A stretch of DNA of 64,000 nt from Ignavibacteria bacterium. GTDB taxonomy: Bacteria > Bacteroidota > Ignavibacteria > OLB7. The DNA lies in the NCBI GenBank assembly GCA_020635205.1, contig JACKAE010000002.1, forward strand, positions 310,001 to 374,000. Direction: 5' to 3'. The notes beneath the pieces were generated by a model. That model saw only the letters and a program-made list of their open reading frames with translations, was not told where the DNA came from and made no database searches. This document shows, piece after piece, positions 8,533 through 17,200 of this stretch (position 1 is the first letter of the stretch; each line of letters starts with the position of its first letter). A program made the translations under genes and the position numbers.

Positions 8533-8766
8533 ACGATTCCTCCTGTTGCCGTTGAAGTGTTATATAGAATTTGAAAGACCTCTCTGTACAGAAAGCAGGG
8601 GGAGGTCTGTTGATGCTGTGTTTAGAATTGGGGGTGAGGTAATTCTCTGCACTACTCAAACTACTCTCATCAGAGAGAGAGGATCAACGGGCAGCATGAA
8701 TCTGGCTGGTAGGACTGTGAATTCGGTTCGGTGGAGGTGGTGAGTGGGGAGGGGGTAGTTGAGGAG
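8533..8766. other. Intergenic leader of the SBBP gene
   Basis: Apart from the AGGAGG site and an AT-rich segment (TATATA near 8563) that may be part of a minus-strand promoter, I see no structure here. Confidence 0.4.
8539..8544 (-). promoter_or_regulatory. Consensus ribosome binding site of the SBBP gene
   Basis: AGGAGG on the minus strand, six bases before the ATG at 8532. Most other genes in the window have weak or no Shine-Dalgarno sequences, so this suggests efficient translation. Confidence 0.8.
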
Positions 8767-11700
8767 TTATTCTGTTGTGGCGCTTGGTGGCAAGTTCAGG
8801 GGCAATGTGATTGTCACTACCACACCGTTAATTGCACCGGATGGGCTGAGTTGGTTCTCAACCGAAATCAGGAATGGACGGTTCAGACTTTGCGAGAGAA
8901 GTTCCAGACGTTCTTGGTTCAGCTTCATACTCATCGAGGTGTGGCTTGAAGGGCTTCGCCCCCCCTGATAGCCAAGCCCGACGCCGTTATCCCGAATCGT
9001 GATCTGGTAGGTCGACGAATCTTTTAAGGCTATCTCAATCTCTACAAGCCCTTCACCTTTTGAGGGAAGAATTCCGTGCCAGATGGCGTTCTCCACATAG
9101 GGCTGAATCAACATTGTCGGAACAAGTGTTTCATCAGTATCTACCTTCTTGTCAACGTCGATTTGATAGTCAAGTCGGTCTCCAAATCGAAGTTTCTCCA
9201 ACGAGAGGTAGAGATGCAATCGTTCAAGCTCTTCCTCGATGGGAACAAAACTCTTCTGCGATATTTCCATGTTCAGCCGAATCAACCTGCTGAACTGGGC
9301 TAAGAATTTGTTTGCCTCGTAGAGACTGTGTTGGTTGATATAGTCCTGAATTGAGCTTAATGCATTGAAGATAAAGTGTGGGTTCATGTTTGCACTTAAT
9401 ATCTTCTGGCGCAGTTCGCTAATCTGAGCATCAATTCGGTGTTTCTTTCGCTGGTTTTCGAATAGACGCCAAGCACCTGCGCCGAGCAGAGCGATGCAGA
9501 GCAGAATCAGTGCTCCCTTGAACCAGGCCGTTTGTGTGATGTGTGGTGTAATCTGAAAGTGAACTTCAGCAGGTATAGGATTCCAGATGTTGTCTTCGTT
9601 CACTGCAGTTACTTGAAATGTGTAGTCACCCGGAGGAAGCTCTAAGTACTGCTCGTTCCTGTCGGTTGTCTCTTGCCAGAGCGTATCCTTCCCATACCCA
9701 AGCAGCCGATAGCGGTAAGTAATCTCTCCAAACGTCCGAAATCCAATCCCCACAAACCCGATGGAGATGTTGTTCTCATCATGTTGAAGTCTGTAGCTTT
9801 TCTGCAACGGGATTAAGTTGTTGTTAACCCGCACCGAGGTGACTTCGATAGGGAGGGGAGTGCGGTTGATACCGACTGAATCGGGGTGAAATCGGCAGAG
9901 TCCATCATCTGTGGCAAGCCACAGATAGCCATCATGCTTCGCTATTGCGTTCACCCCGTTCGATGGAAGACCTTGCGCCGTTGTGTAGTTCACGATGTAT
10001 GGCCGCTCTCCACGAAAGTTGCCGAAGTCGATACGGCTTAACCCTCTGTTTGTCCCACACCAGACCGTACTGTCGTTCTCTGCGTAGAGAGTTCGGACAA
10101 TGTCGCTAACAAGCCCAGACTCGATTCCAATCTGCTCTACCTTTTCACCGTGCGCTATCAACACTCCACTTCCCCGAGTTGCCAAAACAAACGTTCCATC
10201 GGTCCACTGATCGATGGCCATAATGCGGTTTTGAAGGAGTGGGTTCTTCTCTCCGTAGTTTGTGATCTTCTCACCATCAAAACTGTACAGTCCAGAGACT
10301 GTTCCCAACCAGAGAGTTCCCTGCGCATCTTCGTACAGTCCATTGGTTCTCTCGGCGAAACCTGCATCAGTGGAGTTGAACATTAACTCGTCTCCCCGAA
10401 GAATGCGGAAGCCTGTCCCGGTTCCAACAGCTACTCTGCCATTCTTCATAGGGAGCAAGGTTTTCGCCGACGGAGCCGGGAGAATCGTGGCGCGATACGT
10501 TCTATCTCCAGTTGGAGTGACTGCTTTTAACTCTTGGCCTGTCCAAATCCTTTTTTGCGGATCTACCAGAAAGTCGAGTGATTCTGTGTAGTTCAGGAGG
10601 ACATCCCACCCATTCACCATTCTGCGAGGGTGGTAAGTGCTATCCAGTTGGTAGACACTTCCCCGTGTGTCGCTGAACCAGAGGCGATTGTTATAGATTT
10701 TGATCGACGTGAATGAGTTCTCTGAGAGGTCCGGGTTTGGTCTGAGCACCTTGAATGCAATCCCCGGTAGAAGGAACAGTCCGTTGCTCCTGTCCGAGAA
10801 CCAGTAACTCCCCCCTCTGTCCAGAAGAATCGACGTAATGATCTTGCGAGATAAGAATGGTTCTGCTGAAGAAGTTGTGATGTCACCACTTCGATAGCGA
10901 AAAGCTCCACGTTCAGTCAGCACCCAGAGGTAGCCATTGCGATCAACGTCGAGACCGATAATATCTTTGCTCGGACTTTTCAGGATGTCGATCTTTCCGG
11001 TTGTGTCGAATTGAATGAGGGTGAGGCCATTCGCGATCACACATCGTCCATTCACTATTCCCGTGGTGAGGAATGGATATCCAGCTTGTTGTTGAAGATT
11101 CAGCGAAGAGAAATTGGAGTCGTGGTATAGGAGCACATTCTCCGTTGCACTACCGTTGGAGAGTCCTATCCACTGACTCCCTCCCCGGAAAACGACATAG
11201 TTCCCACCCTTGCGTCGGGGATCGTTAAGCCAGTCAACCTTCTGAATAATTGTATCCCGTACCTTGAACAACTCACCTTGGCTTGCGATCCAGACTGTTC
11301 CATCACGATCTCCCCAAATTCTTGCTGTTGCCAAGTTGTTCAGGAGTGAATCCCGAGCGCTACCAGTAGTAAATGACTTAATCTGTCCCTCTTGGAAATA
11401 GCAAAGCTGTCGATTTAGCGTGCAGAACCATATCCGATTCTGTGCATCCTTGAAGAGGTTCAAGATGGTGTTGTCAGTTAGTCCATCCTTCGTCGTGAAT
11501 GTTCGGAAGTTATAGCCGTCGTAGCGGACTGCACCGTGGTTCGACGCCATCCAGAGGTATCCTCGATCATCCTCCAATACTTTGAAGATTGTTGCTGTCG
11601 GCAAACCATTGCGTGATGTGAAGTGAATAACTTCGTTCTTCCATTCTGGTTCTCCTTGGGCCGAAAGTTTGGTGCAGAACAGGGGAAGAAGGGAGAGAAA

Positions 11701-11778
11701 AAAGAATGCGCAGCAAATAGAACGGGCAGTCCGGGAAGAGTAGAGAGGGGAAGGCTGGCAGCGAACGTAGAACTTCAT
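8767..11778 (-). CDS. Two-component sensor histidine kinase, LytS type with reg_prop propeller, 1003 aa
   Basis: A membrane sensor kinase. A signal peptide or N-terminal helix ends near residue 41 (LFCTKLSAQ). Residues about 45-680 are two-component-regulator propeller repeats (NGLPTATIFKVLEDDRGYLWMA-like units with GL/T-xxx-I-xxx-D-xxG-xLW) that form periplasmic ligand-binding beta-propellers. A Y_Y_Y domain follows (YRYRLLGYG, LPPGDYTFQVTAVN), then one transmembrane helix at about 753-773. The cytoplasmic part is a His_kinase domain with the H-box NPHFIFNAL (His801) and a degenerate-type HATPase with the N-box VENAIWHG (Asn897) and G-box RDNGVGLG (about 934-940). The response regulator gene lies 164 nt upstream on the same strand. 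Such kinases in the group sense polysaccharide breakdown products, but no glycan-utilisation genes are nearby, so the signal is unknown. Confidence 0.93.
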   Translation of the reverse strand: MKFYVRCQPSPLYSSRTARSICCAFFFLSLLPLFCTKLSAQGEPEWKNEVIHFTSRNGLPTATIFKVLEDDRGYLWMASNHGAVRYDGYNFRTFTTKDGLTDNTILNLFKDAQNRIWFCTLNRQLCYFQEGQIKSFTTGSARDSLLNNLATARIWGDRDGTVWIASQGELFKVRDTIIQKVDWLNDPRRKGGNYVVFRGGSQWIGLSNGSATENVLLYHDSNFSSLNLQQQAGYPFLTTGIVNGRCVIANGLTLIQFDTTGKIDILKSPSKDIIGLDVDRNGYLWVLTERGAFRYRSGDITTSSAEPFLSRKIITSILLDRGGSYWFSDRSNGLFLLPGIAFKVLRPNPDLSENSFTSIKIYNNRLWFSDTRGSVYQLDSTYHPRRMVNGWDVLLNYTESLDFLVDPQKRIWTGQELKAVTPTGDRTYRATILPAPSAKTLLPMKNGRVAVGTGTGFRILRGDELMFNSTDAGFAERTNGLYEDAQGTLWLGTVSGLYSFDGEKITNYGEKNPLLQNRIMAIDQWTDGTFVLATRGSGVLIAHGEKVEQIGIESGLVSDIVRTLYAENDSTVWCGTNRGLSRIDFGNFRGERPYIVNYTTAQGLPSNGVNAIAKHDGYLWLATDDGLCRFHPDSVGINRTPLPIEVTSVRVNNNLIPLQKSYRLQHDENNISIGFVGIGFRTFGEITYRYRLLGYGKDTLWQETTDRNEQYLELPPGDYTFQVTAVNEDNIWNPIPAEVHFQITPHITQTAWFKGALILLCIALLGAGAWRLFENQRKKHRIDAQISELRQKILSANMNPHFIFNALSSIQDYINQHSLYEANKFLAQFSRLIRLNMEISQKSFVPIEEELERLHLYLSLEKLRFGDRLDYQIDVDKKVDTDETLVPTMLIQPYVENAIWHGILPSKGEGLVEIEIALKDSSTYQITIRDNGVGLGYQGGRSPSSHTSMSMKLNQERLELLSQSLNRPFLISVENQLSPSGAINGVVVTITLPLNLPPSATTE

Positions 11779-11942
11779 GCACTCTCTGAATGCGGGGAGG
11801 AGTGATTCGATGGCAATTATATTGAGTTAACCGAACAGTATCACCAAATCTACTCTATTTTCTATCGATGCAATTCAGAATTCAAGAACTGGTCGGTTCG
11901 ATCATGAATTCGGTCGAAAAATGTTGGAATCTGGTTGACAGA

Positions 11943-12743
11943 TTACAACGTGCTAAATCGGTTCAGATGTTCCAGAAGAAGCTGGTGTCGTCGGCGCGAA
12001 ACTGGAACGATAGAGTCATCCGACATCACAACAAAGCCCCCCTCACGTTTATCAAATCGAACCAAGTGATCCATGTTGATGATGTGGGAGTTGTGGACGC
12101 GGACAAATTGTTCTTCGTCGAGTGTCGACTCGAATTCTTTGATCGGCTTGCTCAGAAGAATATCTTTTTGATTGGCTCGCACTACCGTCGTGTAGTAGTT
12201 GTCGGATTGAAGTCGGATAATGGAGGCCAACTCCTCAACAACCAGACCTTCGTTAGTTGGGAGAACAATCTTCTTCGGCTTTGAATCTCCCCGAAGTGTG
12301 TGGACGATCTCCATTAGCCCTTCGCGGTAGATACCGTTGAGGGCAGGGGATACTTCCTTCTCTTGACGGAATCGGAGGAGTTTTGCGACGGTCTCCTGTA
12401 GCTCGTCGACATCTATCGGTTTCAGCAAATAGTCGACAGCACTTGCCTTAATTGCCCGGATTGCATACTTATTGTGGGCCGTGACGAAGACAACGAGGAA
12501 ATCTCTCGACTGAATCGACTCCAGAAGCTCGAAACCAGAACCACCCGGCATCTGAATATCCAGAAAGATTACGTCTGGCTGTGCGCTCTCCAGAAGTTGT
12601 TGAGCAGAACTGACCGAACTTGCCTGAGCCAGAACAGTTACTGCTGGGCAGTAGGTGGCCAAGAGAGATTGGAGCGTATTCCTGCTCCGTTCCTCATCGT
12701 CGACAATGATCGCGTTTAGTCGTGGTTCTGAAGAAGTTGGCAT
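11943..12743 (-). CDS. LytTR-family response regulator, 266 aa
   Basis: Cognate regulator of the adjacent LytS-type kinase. The receiver domain occupies residues 9-125, with acidic residues at DDEE (15-18), the phospho-acceptor Asp62 in VIFLDIQMPGGSGFELL, Thr in FVTAHN and Lys in LLKPID. The LytTR DNA-binding domain occupies about 160-262 (KIVLPTNEGLVVEELASI, then FVRVHNSHIINMDHLVRF). The frame remains open upstream to 12836, but the extra 31 residues look like untranslated leader, and MPTSSEPRLNAIIVDDEE is the natural family start. The order regulator then kinase on one strand suggests cotranscription, although the 164-nt gap could hold another promoter. LytTR proteins bind paired direct repeats; I did not find an obvious pair. 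Confidence 0.92.
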   Translation of the reverse strand: MPTSSEPRLNAIIVDDEERSRNTLQSLLATYCPAVTVLAQASSVSSAQQLLESAQPDVIFLDIQMPGGSGFELLESIQSRDFLVVFVTAHNKYAIRAIKASAVDYLLKPIDVDELQETVAKLLRFRQEKEVSPALNGIYREGLMEIVHTLRGDSKPKKIVLPTNEGLVVEELASIIRLQSDNYYTTVVRANQKDILLSKPIKEFESTLDEEQFVRVHNSHIINMDHLVRFDKREGGFVVMSDDSIVPVSRRRHQLLLEHLNRFSTL

Positions 12744-13063
12744 ACTGTTCTGAGGAAGATTCGCTCTGAGATGCACCCTGAGTCTATCCAAGCTCAGACA
12801 ATATACATCATATACTACTGGACAACAGAATAGCAAGAGCTGCTATTGCATTAACGTTCTCCGTGGGGTTCAGCCTATGGCTTTTCCCATGGCCACGCAG
12901 GAGTGCTCCCTTCAGGAGCGGCTCGATATCTGACTGCTTCTTGTTTTGACATGGTCATGTTCAAGAATAGTTGCCTTTGATACCAGTCTTGCACCAAAGA
13001 ACACACATTGATCTGAGTGCCCCGGAGGGGCAGCCGGTATGTGGCCGGGGAGAGGAGAAGAGT
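12744..13063. repeat. Divergent intergenic region with REP-like short palindromes
   Basis: Several short palindromes occur: GCTCC/GGAGC at 12905-12919, TGCCC/GGGCA at 13019-13032, and a GCCGG...CCGG pair just after it. Phrases such as CCCTTCAGGAGC and CCCGGAGGGGCAGCCGG resemble decayed REP-type intergenic repeats found in many bacterial genomes; this is from general knowledge and was not tested. Promoters for the divergent response regulator and the 238-residue protein should also be here. GAGGAGAAG at 13052-13060 is the ribosome binding site of the latter. Confidence 0.4.
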
Positions 13064-13780
13064 ATGATCTACAAACAACCATTCTTCAACCTTCAACTTG
13101 ATTTTGCTGAGATTGTGTCAGCGGTTGTTGGGTGCTCTCTATCGCAGGGGATTCTCACCTACACAAACCTCTACATTCGCTTCGGGTTGGGACGGGAGTT
13201 TAACCCTGAACATCCAGTCTGGCAAGATTACTTGGTTGGATTGCAGAATGGGAACGATAGATATGACTGGACATATAGCTTCTACCTGAAGCAGTTGCAA
13301 TTGCGGGAAGCAACACCAATCGAGGGTACGTTCGGTTGTTTTTCGTTTGGATTGCTGAGGGACGGAAGCCTCCGACTTCACTTCAGGAATTCAGATACTG
13401 GAGAGCACTCATCGCTGAGCCACAGATATGTTGAGCAACGCCGAGTTGAGTTGAGAATGCTCTTCGATCACGTGCGGCAGATGCCTACGCAACCAAGTCG
13501 AGTTCGGGGTGTTTCGTGGCTCTATAACCTTGAAGCCTATCGGCGTCTCTTTCCACCACGATACCTTGAGACTGCTCGGGCTGTGCGTGGGCGATTTCAA
13601 TTCATGCCTCTCTGGGGGCAATTCCTCGACCGCCATGGGAATCTAAAGCAGGAGCTAACAGAACGGTTCCGAGCCTGCTTCTTACAGCAGAATAACGTGG
13701 GCGAGCTTGACAGATGCTTCCCCTTCTCTGTAATTGAAGTAGAGGGAGAGGTGGAAGAATTTTATCAGTTCTACGATTAA
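13064..13780 (+). CDS. Unrecognised 238-aa cytoplasmic protein
   Basis: I do not recognise a family. The start at 13064 (MIYKQPFFNLQLDF) is chosen over the upstream in-frame ATG/TTG starts because GAGGAG precedes it by 8 bases and the upstream residues read through a repeat-like non-coding region. The protein has no signal peptide or membrane helix. It is rich in aromatic residues and arginine, with paired Phe/Tyr segments (TYTNLYIRFGLGREF, YDWTYSFYLKQLQL, FGCFSFGLLRDGSLRLHFRN) that suggest beta-sheet, then a helical section with WLYNLEAYRRLFPPRYLE. It ends with a short acidic EVEGEVEEFYQFYD. The gene is isolated between the two-component system and the macroglobulin gene. No role is inferred. 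Confidence 0.75.
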   Translation: MIYKQPFFNLQLDFAEIVSAVVGCSLSQGILTYTNLYIRFGLGREFNPEHPVWQDYLVGLQNGNDRYDWTYSFYLKQLQLREATPIEGTFGCFSFGLLRDGSLRLHFRNSDTGEHSSLSHRYVEQRRVELRMLFDHVRQMPTQPSRVRGVSWLYNLEAYRRLFPPRYLETARAVRGRFQFMPLWGQFLDRHGNLKQELTERFRACFLQQNNVGELDRCFPFSVIEVEGEVEEFYQFYD

Positions 13781-14111
13781 GCAGTAGAGATACCTGATTC
13801 TCTGCGTTCTCCGCTCCCTTTCACCAGGTTCAACTCTGGAAGGCATGTATCAGCAACTCCACCCCTGTCACTCTATTAGATTAGAGACAAGCATCTGCTG
13901 CAGTGTACTCGACTCGGCCAAGGAAGCCTGAGGTTGGAAGCGAAGTGGAATGAAGAGTCTCGTAGGGGTTGTAGAGAAAAATCGCTATGCTCTACAGTAA
14001 CTCACAGATTCTTCGGGTGACTTCAGAAGGACAGACTTGGGGCATTGATACGATCAAGAACTTCCTTAGTCGAAAATGGTATTAATCTTTGGGTTGAGAA
14101 GATGAAAACAG
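13781..14111. repeat. Second copy of the inverted-arm dispersed repeat
   Basis: Positions 13991-14036, read on the minus strand, align without gaps to 2594-2638 with 32 of 45 identical bases by hand, sharing TTCTGA, CCGAAGAATCT and the Ctctac-like end. Positions about 13925-13980 hold a degenerate opposite arm (CCTGAGGTTGGAAGCGAAG, then CTCGTAGGGG). The stretch has no supported gene. Confidence 0.5.
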
Positions 14112-14149
14112 AAAGCCCCTGCAAGATTGATAAATCAAGCAGGAGCTTT
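14112..14149. terminator. Hairpin terminator between convergent genes
   Basis: An 11-bp stem with one mismatch (14112-14122 with 14139-14149, GCAGGAGC side) is capped by a 16-nt loop that can itself pair (TTGAT/ATCAA). T-runs follow on the plus strand, and a T-rich stretch follows on the minus strand. Confidence 0.8.
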
Positions 14150-14168
14150 TTCTCTGCGTTCTCCTCGC

Positions 14169-14212
14169 CTCTGCGTTCAATCTCCTCTTCCTTAGGAAGA
14201 AGCAACGCAGAG
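14169..14212 (-). terminator. Nested hairpin downstream of the macroglobulin gene
   Basis: CTCTGCGTT at 14169-14177 pairs with 14204-14212, and inside it TCTTCCT at 14186-14192 pairs with 14194-14200. It begins 16 bases after the macroglobulin stop on the minus strand. The CTCTGCGTT phrase recurs at about 14151 and 13800, so part of this may be another dispersed repeat. Confidence 0.5.
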
Positions 14213-14227
14213 TCACAGAGGGACAAG

Positions 14228-17200
14228 TTAGTCGACGATTGCTACTTTCTCTGTGCCGCTGTTGCCTCGAACTTCCGGGTAGTACATTAGGCTGGCTACC
14301 GCAGGCATCACCGAGTACTCACCCGGAATCTGTGCCCGCATGATGTAGCTTAACTCATATGTCCGTGCTTGGATTGATGTGGCAAAGAATGCCACCTTCT
14401 CATCGCGAACATCCCGGTCGGCAAACCACCAGTTCCACTGCCAGCGGCGGTAGTAGTAGTTGTCATCGTCAGCCTGATATTGATGTTCGCCAACAATCGT
14501 GTAGCCGTCAGTGTCGGTAATTACTTCGCATCCAGCCGGGAGAGGGTCTTCCATGATAAAGTACTCGTAACTACTCTCAGGCGTCACTTTCAGCTTTACG
14601 AAAATTTCGTCGCCACTCTTTACTGGGCCGGTAATCTTCTGCTTCTCGTAGATATACTTCCCTTTGCGCTTGACCCGGTATAGTCGGTAGTACTCTCGCT
14701 CTACCTTGAACCCTGCAACGCCCGGCTTGATTGCATCTCCCGTTGCGTAGTATACGAGGCGTGCAGAAGCATAGAGACGCCCGCTCCCCGACTTCTCAAC
14801 AGTGACAACGTTCTCTCCACTACGAAGACCTTCGGCCATCACCTTCACAGTCTGCTCAGGTTTGAAGACATCTTCCTTTGTGATCCGCTTCCGCAGAACT
14901 TCTTTCCCGTTGACCTTTACAACCATCGTGTAGTCTGGGGCGAGTTCGTTTGACTCCCGGAGATAGTCGGTGAGGGAGTAGATTACCATTGCTGTCTGGC
15001 GCGTGTTGTGCCAGGAGGCTCCATTCTTCTGTGCTAAGAGCCAGCGGACTCCCTTGCCCACAAGTTCGGTCTCTCCCTCAATCTTTAGCAACGCTTTCAC
15101 AGCCGCTGCCGATGTCTCTACCTGATCGTCCTGCCAATTGTAGTGCCATGCCGAGCCACTCCAGAACGCTCCTCCCCCTGTCTCCGTCACGTCGGCAATC
15201 AATCGTCCTGCCAACGCTTTCGCGTTCCGCGTATCTCCTTGCTCGTGGGCTGCCAGAGCCAGAAGTGCAATCGCGTAGTTGTTGATCTTTTTCTCATCGG
15301 CGAGGTCGTTGATCCGCTCACGCACCACCCCGTTGTTTTCGTTCGCTGGATCGGCAACGCTCGCAACGTAGAGCATGTAGGCTTCCGTTGTGATGTTCAG
15401 CCGCTTGTCATCTTGGCTGAGGCCACCACCGGCAATCCGTGCTTCAATCAAGCTGTAGAGTGCCGACATCCCCTGCACATATCGCTCGTCGGAAATCTGA
15501 TAGCCAGCGTTGCGTGCGACAGTTAGTCCGTACATCACATATGCAGTCATGAATGGATTTGTCTCGTCGTTCTCCCACCAGCCCCAGCCACCATCTCCGT
15601 GCTGGAGTGTGTAGAGTCGCTTCAATCCTTGATCGACCATTTTCGGCATCTCCTCGCGCTTCTTCTGGTCGAATGGAAGGCTCAATTCTTCCAGAACGTC
15701 GGCTACAACAACAGTTGGGAGGAATCGGCTCATCGTCTGCTCCACACAGCCGTATGGGTAGCCGATCAGTTCGTCGAGTGCTCCTAACATCGAGCTTGCG
15801 GCAGAAGGGGAGAGGTTGACGTAGAGTTCTCCGGTCTCCACTTTTGCATTCGATGGAATCGTGAGCACCATATCCCGTTTTCCGTTCGGCTCGGCGATGT
15901 CGGCAATTGCACTCATCCCACTCTTCACACCTTGCGGAAGAATCGGAATCTTCAGCTCCATCGCGTCCGACTCTTCGTTCGTCAGTGCCTTCACTGTGAA
16001 GGATGCCGTTCCAATATCTTTCGCCTCGATTTTCCAGTCGATCCGCTCCTCACCATTCGCTGGAATTGTCACGCTCTGCGTTCTCTTCTCCTGCGTTACG
16101 CCGTCGGCTGTGAACTCTACCTTCACCTGTTTTGGTGTGGAGAGATAGTTGTGGACGTTGGTGGCAATCACCAGCTTGTCTCCCTGCGTCAGGAAGCGTG
16201 GTGTTTCCATACGGACTAAGAGATCTTTCCGAGCGATTACTTCCGATGTCGCCTGCCCAACTTGCGTCCCCTTCGTCACGCCCCGTGCGGTAATGCGCCA
16301 GGTCGTCAGGTTGTCTGGGAACTCAACGGGAATTGTCGCGTAGCCGTTCGCATCTGTTCGGACAGAGTGTGTCCAGAACATTAAGTCGCGGAAGTCTTTG
16401 CGGATTGTTGGAGCGACGAGAGGTGCTTCGCCGGCGTCATCTTTATTACCTTCAAGGCGCAGAGCTTTTGCTGTCTGTGGTGCAGCGAGCTGCGCTACCC
16501 CTCCTTCAGAATCTGCTGCAAAATCTGCAGCAACTGCTATATCCTCCCTCGCCACATTATAAAACCTAAAGTCGAGTGAGCTACTCGTGTTCACTTGATT
16601 CCAGCGCCCCCCATAGAAGAATGTCTCGATCTCCGGTGTGTTGTCGGGACGGATGGCGTAGATCGCCTCGTCCACAACGGCCAACGCAACGTCAACCTGT
16701 GGTGCTGGCTCTCCCTCGTCGTTCAAGGCGCGAACGGTAATCGTCCCCTTCTCACCCGGCTTATACTCATCCTTATCTGGCTTGATCTCAAGCTTGATGA
16801 GCTTTCCTTCCGGTGCAACAGTAATCTGCTGCTGTGTCGAGTACATCCGGTCGCCAACGAGTGTGGCTGCGCTCAGGAAAAAGGTTGGGGCATAGCGATC
16901 TTCAATCGGTACGCGGATCACTGCGCTGTTTCCACTCAGGCGTTCTACTTGATAGCTGAAGATTGTTGGGCCTTCGGCAGTAATCAGCAGGTCGGTTCCC
17001 TCAACAGGCATGATAACCAGAGCGCTCATCATATCTCCCGGCTTGTAGAGATCGCGGTCGGGAATAATCTGTAGGCTATTGCTTCTGTTATCCCACCAAG
17101 CATAATCTCTGTCCGCAATGTAGATGCTGGTCGATGTCGCAATCTCATTCCCACGCTCATCCTTTGCCCTCACTTCTGCCGTCAGATAGCCAGCTTTGGG

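Noticed and set aside
12744..12836. N-terminal extension of the LytTR regulator
   Set aside because: The extra 31 residues precede the natural receiver start and contain no conserved element.
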